A program made the translations under genes and the position numbers. A DNA stretch of 23,114 nt from Chromera velia (lineage: Eukaryota; Sar; Chromeraceae), in the NCBI GenBank assembly GCA_018398765.1, contig JAHBMJ010002066.1:1-23114 (forward strand). Reading direction: 5' to 3'. The first letter of the stretch is position 1. Every line of letters starts with the position of its first letter. Under the pieces are notes generated by a model. That model was not told the origin of the DNA. It ran no database searches and worked only from the letters and a program-made list of their open reading frames with translations. Below are positions 1 to 9,378 of this stretch, piece by piece.

Positions 1-11
1 GTGTGGGTTTT

Positions 12-24
12 TGTGTGTGTGTGC

Positions 25-60
<36 letters not shown>
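12..60. repeat. (GT)n microsatellite
   Basis: An almost pure GT dinucleotide run with two GC interruptions. It lies upstream of the acceptor at 297-298, so it is probably inside an intron of the gene ending at 551. Long open frames over it are low-complexity artefacts. Confidence 0.9.
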
Positions 61-62
<2 letters not shown>

Positions 63-298
63 CTGCATCCCTGCCCCTAGCACGAGGTATCCACTCATAC
101 CAAATGTGAAGGCATCACATCCTTCCTTGCGTAAAATCTCTTTTTTCTGTTTCTCCCTCGTGTCTCTCAACTGTTTATGCGGTAAAAAGCTGCTCTGTAG
201 TGCTGCTGCAACATTTTGGATGTGTCAAGGGGGTCAAAAAACCTCCTCTTCTGTGAGAGAATCCATTCTGGAATGTTTTCATCATCCTTCATTCGTAG

Positions 299-551
299 GC
301 GTCGCGAGGAGGTTCTGAAGAAGCAGAGCATGGAGAAAACCCTCGAGAAGGAAGAGGCCCGACTTCTTGCGTCTCTAGAGAGGGAGAACGATGAGGACGG
401 ACAGGGTCACTTTTCTTTTGGTCTCTCGGGCAGCCGCTCTATGTCCATCTTTCCGTCAGTGCGGATGTCGACGATGCAGCAGAAGAGAAAAACTCTGGCG
501 GCAGTGCTGGCTGCGAGACTGGACAAGAGACTGATCCAGGGGGGGCAGTGA
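299..551 (+). CDS. Last exon of a plus-strand gene, unknown function (partial)
   Basis: A plus-strand reading frame ends in TGA at 549-551. The charged, helix-prone part begins just after a pyrimidine-rich stretch ending in TTCGTAG at 292-298, which looks like a splice acceptor. The exon would then start at 299 with one base completing a split codon. The 83 or so residues begin RREEVLKKQSMEKTLEKEEA, a strongly charged run likely to form a coiled coil. They continue with a Ser-rich segment (FSFGLSGSRSMSIFPS) and end with a basic/alanine stretch (QQKRKTLAAVLAARLDKRL). No catalytic motif is visible and I do not recognise a family. The preceding 298 bases look like intron. Confidence is moderate because only one splice site can be seen and no upstream exon is present. 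Confidence 0.45.
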
Positions 552-1712
552 TGTCCGTCTCTTCTCTTTCTCCCTCTATTCATTGAGTTTGTAGCTGTCT
601 CTCCGCTCTCTTTCTTTTTCTTTATGATAAGTAAAAAGCTGTCACTGATTCTCACGCGTACCTCTATGAATGGGGGCTTGTCTCGGTTTTGTGATTCTGG
701 AGAGAGTTTGACAGAGAAATGCATGGTCCGTTTTCGTCATTAGTTTTGCATGTCGTGGTTGATTGATTGGGTTCTCATTGTGAACGAAAAGGTAATAAGC
801 GTCGTTATTCTTCAATTGGCAAAGTTTGTCCTCTTCCAAACGGACCAAGTGGACCAAAAGGGCATAAAAGGTAGTCAGAACAATTTGTCGTTTGCTTCAG
901 CAGATCGGGGAGTTAGTTGTCTGAATGCCAGCAAGCAACATCCGTAGATGGCGGAAAGTAAACCTTTCATGTCAATATGATGCCAAGTGGGGACAAAAAG
1001 AAAGGGAAGAGTTGCGCCACTTCATTTTCTTTTTTTAAGCGCCTTACAAAAAAACACCACGTATACACGAAACAAGTTCAATTTGATCGACAACGATGCA
1101 CAACATTTTGTAACCATACGGCTTGGGAAGTAATGATTACGCATGTGGCGTCTCACGTGCCTCATATGGACTTACTGATTTCTTCAGCCCAGACTTTTAG
1201 GAGAAATTCTCATTTCTATATTTCATTCGTCACATGATTTGTGAGTTCTCTCTGAGGTTGAGAATGTCTGTCGACTGTTTCCTGCTGTTGGCTTGAACGT
1301 ATTTGTTGGATAAACATTTTGTGGTCATCAATTCGTAAAAAGCAAAAATTGAAAACCTTGAATTAAAGCTTTTCTTAAAGGATTGTGTTGGCTGAATAAA
1401 TATTTTTTATAAATTTTCAAGCACTATAGAAAGGATGAATTATAAAAAAATAAATAGTTGTTTCTAAGTTGCGACGTATAGAGTCTACTATACTCAAAGC
1501 ACTGACACTGACTGCTAGACTGACTGATAATAATTAAAAAACTTTGCAAGCGTGATAGTGCCTGGGATGGTACAAGTCTTAGCTATTAGTGAGTATGTTT
1601 AATTAGCAAATCAAAATAAATTCCATATATATGCATTGTATATTTATGAAACTTGAAATTCTTGTATCATCGTTCCAGCTTCTGGCGGGTATGAAGGCGG
1701 TGGAGGAATGTA
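552..1712. other. Intergenic, AT-rich, no gene seen
   Basis: After the stop at 551 the sequence becomes AT-rich, with short open frames lacking splice context or protein-like composition. I see no RNA gene. The first part is presumably the 3' UTR of the gene ending at 551. AT content rises from about 1380 towards the inverted-repeat element at 1713. Confidence 0.5.
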
Positions 1713-1739
1713 TATATAGTGACCATGTTTGATTTGATT
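1713..1739 (+). repeat. Left terminal inverted repeat
   Basis: Perfect 27-base match to the reverse complement of 3337-3363, followed by a (GATTT)n extension to about 1757. Confidence 0.7.
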
Positions 1740-2285
1740 TGATTTGATTTAATTTGAGGTAAGGCTTAAGCTTAAATAAAATATCCAGTCAGGGAGGACC
1801 TAGTGTTTAAAGACCTATCAAATACGATCAAATATTTGATCAATATGACTTTCAACCTCAAATATGAAGGTCCCGAAAAAACTTTTTGCAAGTACCAATC
1901 CGTCATGCATGCTGATTCAAATGAAAAAACCTAAATCTTGATGGTTTGCTCTAAAAAAAAAAACGTTTTGAGCTGCACTGAAATTGACGTTTCATCCCTT
2001 TTTACTTCATGCAGAGATAAACCGATCAGCTAAACGTTTTCCCGAACAGCTGTGTTGATTCTTCTGGTGCTGGAACATCTTTTACGGCCCCCTTTTTGAG
2101 CGTCTGTAAACATTTTACACCCCGTAAAGACATGTCACACAATCCAACAGGGTCAAACGGGAAGAAGCTAGGAGGCATTTGTTTTTAAAGCCGGGTACGC
2201 AAAAAAAATATGGTCCATACAAAAGGGGGCAAATGTGATTCAGTGTCAGGTAAAAATACAAGGAGCCGAGGAGGGAACGTTGTCA

Positions 2286-2346
2286 ATGCGGTTGAGCTTC
2301 TTGGACTGCCATAGGTCCCTTGCTTGGCACATGCAATCGATTCGTA

Positions 2347-2421
<75 letters not shown>

Positions 2422-2933
2422 ATACGACTATCCGGTGGTTGGGGTTTCAGAACAATCTGACGTGCCTCCTTCCGTTGGCTCAACGGAACTGAAACGGAAC
2501 TGGGAGGACCAATTTAAAACCAAAGGAGGCGGCCGCAGACGCAAATGCTGAGAAGGCTGGGGGGAAACTTCCCCCTCCTGAGAAAGTCATCACTCCGGGT
2601 GAGGAAGGCTACCGACCTCTCTATATTCACCTCCAACACAAGGGACTTGTTGTCGGCCCTGGCGTGGCACAGAGGGTAGCCGAACTTACCAACTCTAGAT
2701 GCTTAGCTGCCCAGAAATACGACGGTTCCAACACCAACAGCAATAGTAAACATGTGCGCGGTTCTCCGTCTTACCCCGTTGTCATCTCTCCGCAACCGAA
2801 TAGAAGCCCAGGAGCACCCACTCCTGGAAAGCCGAAAAGCCAGAAAAAAAGCTCTCAGCAGCTCCCACCACCGATCGAATCGATTCACATTGAAGAAAAT
2901 GATCATGAAGAAGAGGAAAAGGAAGTGCCATAA
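2286..2933 (+). pseudogene. Two-exon gene or captured gene fragment with a frameshift, unknown product
   Basis: Exon 1 would run from ATG 2286 to 2346, the intron 2347-2450 starts GTATGTGTG, consists largely of GT repeats and ends GGGTTTCAG, and exon 2 starts at 2451. Phases agree (one base plus two). Exon 2 reads QSDVPPSVGSTELKRNWEDQ, then the frame changes by one base around the A-run at 2515-2522. It continues as PKEAAADANAEKAGGKLPPP and a plausible globular stretch (GYRPLYIHLQHKGLVVGPG) to a Ser/Pro-rich then acidic tail ending IHIEENDHEEEEKEVP at TAA 2931-2933. No known domain is recognised. It sits wholly inside the inverted-repeat element, which suggests either a captured host gene piece or a cargo gene. 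The frameshift may be real or a base-call error in the homopolymer. Confidence 0.4.
2351..2420. repeat. (GT)n microsatellite inside the proposed intron
   Basis: GT dinucleotides, interrupted once by AT near 2387. It lies between a GTATGT donor-like site at 2347 and an acceptor at 2449-2450. Confidence 0.9.
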
Positions 2934-3336
2934 AGCTGAGTGATTGTCACCTCAATTTTAGTACGTACTCTAACTTTATCATATCAACAAAAAGTCATAT
3001 GTAATTTCAAATCTATCAATTTTACGTTCTTAATCTCTATTAGTACTAGAGTGAGTCTCAGTGACTAGTATATATATACTGCCACACAAGCATATTTTTT
3101 TTACGGAACTGATAAGTTTTAATTATATATATATTTTTTTAAATTTTTAAAACACATATCAGAAATGTTCTGATAACTATTGTCATGAGAAAAATGATCA
3201 GAGTAACAGTAAGTCAGTGACTCAGTGAGGAACCCTAAGAGGTTAACCTCAAATCTTACCTCAAATATCAAATATTTGAGGTTAAAGCTCAAATCAAATC
3301 AAATTAAATCAAATCAAATATAATCAAATCAAATAT
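2934..3336. other. AT-rich interior of the inverted-repeat element, no gene
   Basis: Downstream of the stop at 2933 there are only AT-rich tracts, ATATAT runs and, from about 3245, the TCAAAT repeats leading into the right terminal repeat. No coding potential is seen on either strand. Confidence 0.5.
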
Positions 3337-3363
3337 AATCAAATCAAACATGGTCACTATATA
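3337..3363 (-). repeat. Right terminal inverted repeat
   Basis: Exact reverse complement of 1713-1739. It is preceded internally by several (AAATC)n blocks. Confidence 0.7.
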
Positions 3364-3392
3364 GATAGCTAAATTGGCATAATTTTCTGTTG

Positions 3393-3689
3393 CTATGTGT
3401 GAATGAGTCAATGCACTAAGTTAACATTAACTTAACAAACCAACATTGCATGTTATGCCCCGTAGTTAGCCAGAGCCTAAGTGGTAGCTTACTAGCTTTA
3501 ACGGTCTCAATTCAATTCAATTCATTAATTTTTTTTTTAGTTCTAGATTAATTCAAATTTATAGAATTAATTCCCAGATTAATTGTTTAATATTCTGTCA
3601 GTTTTAGTTTATACAACTTTATATATGGTTCATGAACTGACAATCTGCTCTTTTGGTATAGTATCTAGTATAGTATACTGAAATATAAT
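3393..3689 (+). repeat. 297-bp dispersed repeat, copy 1
   Basis: Starts CTATGTGTGAATGAGTC and ends ACTGAAATATAAT. It matches 9082-9378 base for base in length with only a handful of substitutions, in the same orientation. It is AT-rich, non-coding, and includes a TTAACATTAACTTAA block and a poly-T run. There are no clear terminal inverted repeats, no flanking target duplication and no TG...CA ends. It is likely a dispersed non-autonomous repeat family, but its type cannot be decided from two copies. Confidence 0.85.
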
Positions 3690-3887
3690 GATGTATGGGG
3701 TTAAAGCCGGTGAGCCGTATAGACTCTGGCCAACCTAGAGCGTTATACATAGAGTTAAACTTTCGACTTAGGCCCAACTGGGGTAAATTGAATTGATGGG
3801 AGCCTAATAGGGGAGGCGGATGGAAGTGGAGGGTGGCTCCATCTCTAAGCAAACAGGCTTTTGCTTTATCTGGTAGTTCTCTTACAG

Positions 3888-4154
3888 GCTGAGTTACAAC
3901 ATACTTTCTATCCTACCCTTGAGACGATCGAGGACTGCCTGCATTTCGCCCGGAAAAGGGTCCCCATGACCGATCAAAGTGCCAGAACAGCACTGGCACG
4001 CCCGAGCGGAGGGGCAAATGAGAAGGAAAGGGAAAAAACAAGTACCTCAGGGAGAACAGAAAGGACGGAGACGGACTCCTCTGTTTCTGTGTCTTTTGTT
4101 TCCCCCAAGGGTTACGGGCCAGTGAGATTCCTTCTGTCAGTTCGTATCAGTTAG
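3888..4154 (+). CDS. Candidate terminal exon, unknown product
   Basis: A pyrimidine-rich stretch ending TTCTCTTACAG at 3877-3887 looks like an acceptor. The following frame begins AELQHTFYPTLETIEDCLHF and runs 88 residues to TAG at 4152-4154. The first 30 residues look like folded protein. The rest (SARTALARPSGGANEKEREK and a Ser/Thr-rich segment) looks like a disordered tail. No upstream exon can be identified, because the adjacent upstream sequence is the 297-bp repeat, so if real the gene may have been truncated by repeat insertion. No family is recognised. Confidence 0.3.
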   Translation, partial: AELQHTFYPTLETIEDCLHFARKRVPMTDQSARTALARPSGGANEKEREKTSTSGRTERTETDSSVSVSFVSPKGYGPVRFLLSVRIS

Positions 4155-4477
4155 AGGTCTGTCAGATGACCTCTAAAGAAAATCACCCGAGGTGGAACGG
4201 AAGGAGACGGAGAGAGAAAAAGATCAGAACTCCCAATCTCCTTTGATTCCCTGTATTTTCTGCCGAAGACGTACAAGTAAAGGTTTCTCTCTTAGTTCAG
4301 TTCCTGCAGTTTGGTCAGTTCAGTCAGTTCAGTCGGTTTGGTCGGTTCATCCCTGAGGCACGACTTGTTTTCCAGGGGAGTGAAATTGCGAGTAGTAAGC
4401 ATGATAAAGAAATTCAAAAAGGGGAGAAAAAGGGAGAAGAAGAATGGAGAAGCCGCACATAGCATATACCCCGCTCG
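4155..4477. other. Non-coding stretch with short CAGTT/CGGTT repeats
   Basis: Contains tandem TCAGT/TTCGGT motifs around 4300-4350. A plus-strand open frame from 4311 continues over the AATC repeat and purine tracts to 4973, but its composition is repeat-driven and it shows no protein-like features, so it is not annotated as a gene. Confidence 0.4.
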
Positions 4478-4508
4478 CAGACCCGCTTGTGAACCACACG
4501 AGCACGAG
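4478..4508 (+). repeat. 31-bp direct repeat, left copy (possible LINE target-site duplication)
   Basis: Matches 9035-9065 with one substitution (CACACGAG versus CATACGAG), with weaker similarity extending about 13 bases further right. The two copies bracket the LINE remains, as target-site duplications would. Confidence 0.6.
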
Positions 4509-4680
4509 TACCCCGCGCGCCCCCCCGTACCCGTGCAAGCTCGAGCCCGTCACCTCCCACCGCCTCCCACGCTCACGCGAGGGGTGCCATCTGGGCCTCT
4601 TGGGGTCATCCATCTCACATTTCCCCCCTATATGCTTTTCACTCACCCCCCGATTGATTCCATTCCGCCCTTATTTGTTC

Positions 4681-4719
4681 ATCAATCAATTAATCAATCA
4701 ATCAATCAATCAATCAATC
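4681..4719. repeat. (AATC)n microsatellite
   Basis: About nine tetranucleotide units with one irregularity. On the LINE strand it reads (GATT)n and is a candidate 3' tail. Confidence 0.85.
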
Positions 4720-4802
4720 GAATGACACATACTCGGACTAACATAACGAAATATTCCCCTCAAAAACAAGTATGGTCGTCAAGAATGAACAACGACGGGG
4801 AA

Positions 4803-4890
4803 AGAGTGAGAAGAAGTGAGGGAAAAGGAAAAAAGAAAGAAAAAAAGAAAGAAAGAGAGAAAGGAAGAAAAGAGAAAGAAGGACAGACTA
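4803..4890. repeat. Purine-rich (A/G) low-complexity tract
   Basis: Nearly all A and G, with GAAA/GAGA units. It lies just beyond the LINE coding end at 4906, so it is probably part of the element's 3' untranslated region. Confidence 0.8.
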
Positions 4891-4905
4891 AGAGAACACA
4901 CACAG

Positions 4906-5334
4906 CTACTTACGAGGGCAATCGGAGATCGCCCGTGCACCTGCAACAGGGTGCTTTTCGAGGAGAAGTGTGAAGATCTCCCTCACTTTCTTCTCATTTT
5001 CGCTCACACCCCATCCCAACTGCTGCTTAACCATTTGTTGTGCCCACACAATCAAGTCCGACTTAGAGCGAGCGTCTCTTACTTCATCTAAAAGCCTATT
5101 CATGCGTCCCCTCTCCCTTTCGGTCCCTTTGCATTCAGTCAACTTATGAACAACATCATTCAGATGGCCACGCCTATGCAAATTGAGGGGGCAGTGCTCG
5201 CAGACCGTCTCTACTTCCCCGTTCGGAACTCCCCCCCTCCCCTCCAACAGTGCATGGGCAATCGGCCTAACGTTGGCCTCCGAACAGAGCAGCCTCCTAG
5301 AGAGAGGTCGAGCCCGCTTGAGCTGGTCCATCCT
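4906..5334 (-). pseudogene. LINE ORF2 C-terminal domain with Cys/His motif
   Basis: Open from about 5331 to the stop at 4906-4908 (about 141 residues). It contains CEHCPLNLHRRGHLNDVV followed by HKLTEC, giving C-x2-C ... H-x4-C, the zinc-binding arrangement seen at the C-terminus of many LINE polyproteins. It joins the upstream part of the element through a one-base frame change near 5335, where the sequence encoding MGGW in one frame leads into MDQLKRARPL in the other. This is the best preserved end of the element. Confidence 0.75.
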
Positions 5335-7760
5335 CCCATGACAAGACGGGCCAAGCGCTGTCTAGACGGATGTTCGACTTGGAAGACCGAAGGCCTCACT
5401 CCGTTAGGGAAAACCCCCCCCCATCCTGCCTGCCCTCCCCTACCCTGCCGGCCCTCTTTTTGTAAAGAATGGGAGGTAGCTACAAACTAGTCGTCCAACC
5501 ATTCTTGTGTCTCCCTACCTCTCTCTTCTACCGTGAGCTTTCTTTTTAATGCAGCTTTCTCTCCCGGGCCCGAAGGCACTCCCTCGACAGAGAAGAGTTC
5601 AGGAGTGAAAGGTCCTACCAACAGCTTGACGGACCTCCACCAATCGCCATAAAGGCCGTCTTCGCAGAGATCTAAAAAGCCAGCGGGCATACAGTGGGAT
5701 GTTAAGGAGAGGCTACGTAAAAGACCCCCCACTCTTTCAGTCAAGATAGCCCGTATCGGGCAAAGGCCGGAGATGAAGAGGGAGGGGACACGAAACGAAT
5801 TGCGGGGAAGGCCGAAAACCTATCTAACAAAACGTAGTTGCAAATCATCCAACGCTTTCATGTCTGCCTGACTGAAGGAAAACGCTTCTAGCCCGTAAAG
5901 GGCCACAGGAATCCACAGGCCCCGAAAGAGCATAATTTTCAAAGTCGGGGAGAGACGACCAAGAGAAACACAGAGCCCAATGACCCCCCCGAGTGCCCTC
6001 TCTGCCACTCCCAGGCGATGTCTCACAGAGGAACGGAGAGATCCGCCTTCAAAAAAAGTGCAGCCTAAATACTTATACTGGCCCGTTCTCTTGACTTCCT
6101 TCCCTTCAAAGAAGATTGGCTAACTAATATTCTCCTTGCTACAGGAAAGCCTCATTACTTTTGTCTTTTTCAAATTGACTGTGAGGCCCCACGTCCAACA
6201 ATAATCTACTAATTTATTCATTCTTGCTTGAAGCTCATACGAAGAACGAACAAACAGAATAAGGTCGTCAGCGTAACCCAGGCTTTTGAGAGGCTTGGGC
6301 CCCATACAGATCGTATCGTCCTGACTGACCTTGACTTTCCCTCTTTTCCTCTTTTAAATTACCACTACTTCGGTCTTCTTGTTCCCCTTCCCAATGCCAA
6401 CCCCTCTCAATCTGCCTGCCCAAAGGTAGTCACGCGTTCTGCTTTCTATGGACCTCTTGTCACACACTGTTCCATCCTTCTCTGACTCTTCCCCCCCGAG
6501 CTCATCCTCTTGGTAAGCCAAGAGGCGGATGTGGCGGTGCAGATTATTAATGAACAGGAGGAAGAGCAGGGAAGAGAGAGGGTCACCCTGTTTCACCCCC
6601 GCCCCTTCCTGTATCTCCCTATCTGCACCATCAAAACATAGTATGCCCAGACATCAAAGTACATAGCATGCACCATCAAAACATCACATTCCAACACATG
6701 CACCCTCCTCCCGAAGCCATCTCAACAACAGACCTCGAGGGACCTTATCAAACACCTTAGAAAAGTTAACGAACGTAGCCAGAAGATGCCAGAAGGGGGA
6801 GTTTCCGGGCTTTGGAGCTCGCTATGAGTCCTGCCAGCGCCACAATGGCCTCCCTGGTCCCAATCCCCTTCCTGAACCCCAGCTGGCGGTTATCTAATGA
6901 GGTCTGTTCTCTCAATCTCTCATCCATCAGGAGGGCAAACAGTTTTGCAAGCAAATACACAATGTGGATAGGTCTCCATTCCGAACAGTCAGGAGAGGGG
7001 GGGCCTTTCGGAACCGGAACTACACGGATCAAATTCTAAAGAGACGGCCAATAGGAATAACGATGAAATAAATTAAAAAAAATAAAAAGAAGGAAACAAG
7101 AAAGGGGAGAGGAGCTGAAACAAAGGTCAAGATGCCTGAGGGAAATGCCTCCAATTCCGTTAGCCTTACTCGTATCGATCGATTGGAGGGCACCGATAAT
7201 CCTTTTATAAGAGAAGGCCGGGGGAAGAGGGGGGGAAGAGAGAGAGAAAGCAGGAGAAGCAACTGGAGGAGGAGGGAGCCCTTCACCCTCAAATACAGAG
7301 GCCCAGAAATCGGTAAAAGCCGCGGGGGTCGGTCTGTCTCCCCCACCTCTCGTACTGCTCATTTCCCTCTTCCACCTCCAAATCGCCAAGAGGTCGGTCG
7401 CAGCCTTCCTTGCTAACCTCTCTGCTTGCCTGTTAGCGTGTTCAGTTTCTTTACGGGCAAACAGTCTCTTCCTTGTCCTGCAAAGGGATTCAAACTTTCG
7501 CTTCGCACTCTGGGTGGGACCTCCCCGGTCACCTTCATCTGCCCTCCATATTCCTCTCAGGTCCTTCTATTCTCTCTCGGCCTCTCTCACCTCCCTTTGT
7601 TTAGCCAAACATTCCTCATCCCACCAGTCTGGCCAGGACGACTCCCGTTGACTTATGTCCTTTCTTTCTTTCTTGTTTTCCTTTCTGCCTCCCATCCCTA
7701 CCCCTTCGGAATTTCCACTGGCTAGGCATGTCTGCCAGGAGTCAGAAATCTGTCGTAACT
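5335..7760 (-). pseudogene. LINE ORF2 linker and reverse transcriptase domain, disrupted
   Basis: On the minus strand the linker includes WWDEECLAKQREVREAERE (about 7615), then basic sequence, then the polymerase blocks: SKANGIGG, VVPVPKG with SEWRPI, QLGFRKGIGTREAI, NFSKVFDKVP (block A, where the usual first Asp is Asn), KQGDPLSSLLFLLFINNL (block B, about 6594), LGYADDLILFV (block C, about 6280) and YKYLG in the thumb. Internal stops include TAG at 7567 and 7036, TGA codons in the 6640-6690 area, TAA at 6354 and TAG at 6120, 5820 and 5487. The reading frame changes once near 6770-6800. A 16-bp sequence repeated at 6624 and 6669 lies between blocks A and B. The copy cannot make an active enzyme. 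Clade assignment is not possible by eye. Confidence 0.85.
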
Positions 7761-9034
7761 GCTCTGACAAAGAGAAAGACACTTGCATCTGATGGGGGCG
7801 GCTTAGGCGGAGGTTTTGGGGGATTAAAGAAGTGAAGAACAGCGTCTCCCCACTCCTGCGCTTGATGTAAACCCTCATCCCATAAGTCGAGCCCCCCATT
7901 CTCTATGAACGCTTTCAGAGAGAGGGCCACCCCCATCAACTCATCATCGCAGACAAGGGTACATCTGCCTACTTCACCCAGATGAGAGAGAGGCCAGAAG
8001 AGGGATGAGTCAGAAATATATTCATGCATAGACAAAAAGGGAGGAGAAGAGAAGTCAAGAGAAAGAGAGACAGCCGCATGCTGCTTTGCAACCTCAGGAC
8101 ATGACTCAACCATGTAAGAAGAGAGATAACAAAGAAGCAGAGGGTCAATCAAAGGAATATCAATTACCGACTTAGACTTCCCACTCTTAAAGGTCCATGC
8201 CCCGGTCAGTCTGACCTCCACCCCCCTTCTTTCATCCTTTAGGTGCACACCGGCGGCTGGCAGGAAGTTGGACTTCTCGCAAAGCGAGTGAAGGATCCAA
8301 CGACCTGCTTCGTTAAGATTTGAACATAGAGACTTATGCATAAATTCAAGTGAGTGTCCGTCTGCATTCCTATTCCCTTCATGTCCCATCCCGGTTTCAG
8401 TGTCTATTTCCCTTTCCCACGTAACCCCTTTTGGGCACTCGCTAGCCAGGTGTACATTCAGGTCCCCCATCACCATTCGCAGATCTAACAAGGGGATAGC
8501 ATATAACGCCTCTAACAATTCTTCCTTCTCTTCATTTACCTGTTTTTTGGAACCTCTATGGTCCGAATTGGCATGCAGAAGATATACACCGAAGACGTGT
8601 AGCGTTCAGGTATGTGGACTATCTTTCCCCCCCCCTCCCCCTTTCTTTTCTTACACCCTGACCGTCAGTTTGACTAGGTCGGGCCCCACCAGTTCCCAGG
8701 TCAGATGGAGAACAGGAATTAACGAATTCCTGATAAGGATGCACATACCCCCTATTCGTACATCCCGTTTGGCAGCTCTAGAGTGAACCCCCATTTTTTT
8801 TCTTTTCCATTCCATGTGGAAGAAATTCTCCCCCAAGTGGAAGGCCGTACGAACTTTTCCTGTAGGCATGCATGTCTCGGGAATCACGGCGATATCTACA
8901 CCCAACAGCCAGCTCTCGAGAGAACCGCCCTCCAACTTCGTTTCTAAGGGTCCCATGTTGAGCGCACTTATGGTCAAACCGCTCCCCCTCCCTTTTTTCT
9001 TGTCACTATGATTAACAAAAGATTCATGCAATTC
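7742..9034 (-). pseudogene. LINE ORF2 endonuclease (APE-type) domain, disrupted
   Basis: A single minus-strand frame runs from the element's 5' side to the stop at 7742-7744. It starts with LTISALNMGPLE, the usual opening of LINE AP-endonuclease domains. It then has an IPETCMP segment (matching the conserved Glu position), GMCILIRNS, VYLLHANSD, and MVMGDLNVHLA, the G-D-x-N active-site block, with SVIDIPLID later. Stops TAA at 8651-8653 and TGA at 8606-8608 interrupt it. The final His-containing block is not obvious. The domain would nick target DNA to prime reverse transcription in a live copy. Confidence 0.8.
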
Positions 9035-9065
9035 CAGACCCGCTTGTGAACCATACGAGCACGAG
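9035..9065 (+). repeat. 31-bp direct repeat, right copy (possible LINE target-site duplication)
   Basis: Thirty of 31 bases match 4478-4508. It abuts the 5' side of the LINE remains and is followed after 16 bases by the second 297-bp repeat. Confidence 0.6.
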
Positions 9066-9081
9066 CGACCCGCACGTGTTA

Positions 9082-9378
9082 CTATGTGTGAATGAGTCAA
9101 TGCACTAAGTTAACATTAACTTAACAAACCAACATTGCATATCATGCCCCGTAGTTGGCCAGAGCCTAAGTGGTAGCTTACCAGCTTTAACGGTCTCAAT
9201 TCAATTCAATTCATTAATTTTTTTTTTAGTTCTAGATTAATTCAAATTTATAGAATTAATTCCCAGATTAATTGTTTAATATTCTGTCAGTTTTAGTTTA
9301 TACAACTTTATATATGGTTCATGAACTGATAATCTGCTCTTTTGGTATAGTATCTAGTATAGTATACTGAAATATAAT
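9082..9378 (+). repeat. 297-bp dispersed repeat, copy 2
   Basis: Same orientation and length as 3393-3689, with a few substitutions such as TATCATGCC versus TGTTATGCC, AGTTGGCC versus AGTTAGCC, and CTGATAAT versus CTGACAAT. The copies are therefore recent relatives. Confidence 0.85.

Larger units (their letters stand above)
1713..3363. mobile_element. Terminal-inverted-repeat element, 1.65 kb, carrying a gene fragment
   Basis: The 27 bases at 1713-1739 (TATATAGTGACCATG followed by TTTGATTTGATT) are the exact reverse complement of 3337-3363. Beyond this core both arms continue in GATTT-type repeats, and both contain a TTTGAGGTAAG block and ATC-AAATATTTGA palindromes, so the ends look related over more than 100 bp. 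Outside, both sides are TA alternations, so a TATA- or ATAT-type target duplication is possible but cannot be separated from the repeat. No transposase motif is visible inside, so the element would be non-autonomous. It encloses a candidate gene at 2286-2933. The alternative is two independent short repeats inserted in opposite orientation. Confidence 0.55.
4509..9034 (-). mobile_element. Inactivated non-LTR retrotransposon (LINE), minus strand
   Basis: Read on the minus strand from about 9030 to 4906 the interval encodes, in order, an AP-endonuclease-like domain, a linker with a WWDEEC motif, a reverse transcriptase with the VVPVPKG, KQGDPLSS and YADD motifs, a thumb region (YKYLG) and a C-terminal Cys/His motif. 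That order is the standard LINE ORF2 layout. At least ten in-frame stops and three frame changes show it is dead. The outer limits used here are the inner edges of the 31-bp direct repeat; the 3' limit is uncertain. An (AATC)n run at 4681-4719, which reads (GATT)n on the element strand, could be a simple-repeat tail, although 170 bases separate it from the repeat edge. No ORF1 was found, so the copy may be 5'-truncated. Confidence 0.85.

Noticed and set aside
3465-3515. tRNA-like A-box (GAGCCTAAGTGG) in the 297-bp repeat, suggesting a SINE
   Set aside because: The best B-box candidate is a poor match and only 18 bases away, too close for a tRNA-type promoter.
4311-4973. A 220-residue plus-strand open frame
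   Set aside because: It crosses a tandem AATC run, purine tracts and the 31-bp repeat. Composition is repeat-driven and no splice or domain evidence supports it.
5487-8653. Idea that in-frame TAG/TAA codons in the LINE are read as Gln (alternative code)
   Set aside because: TGA codons also interrupt the element, frame changes exist, and the calpain and the 295-residue gene end naturally in TAG.
3393-9378. 297-bp direct repeats as LTRs of one retrotransposon
   Set aside because: No TG...CA ends, primer site, polypurine tract or flanking duplication; the content between them is an antisense non-LTR element plus unrelated sequence.
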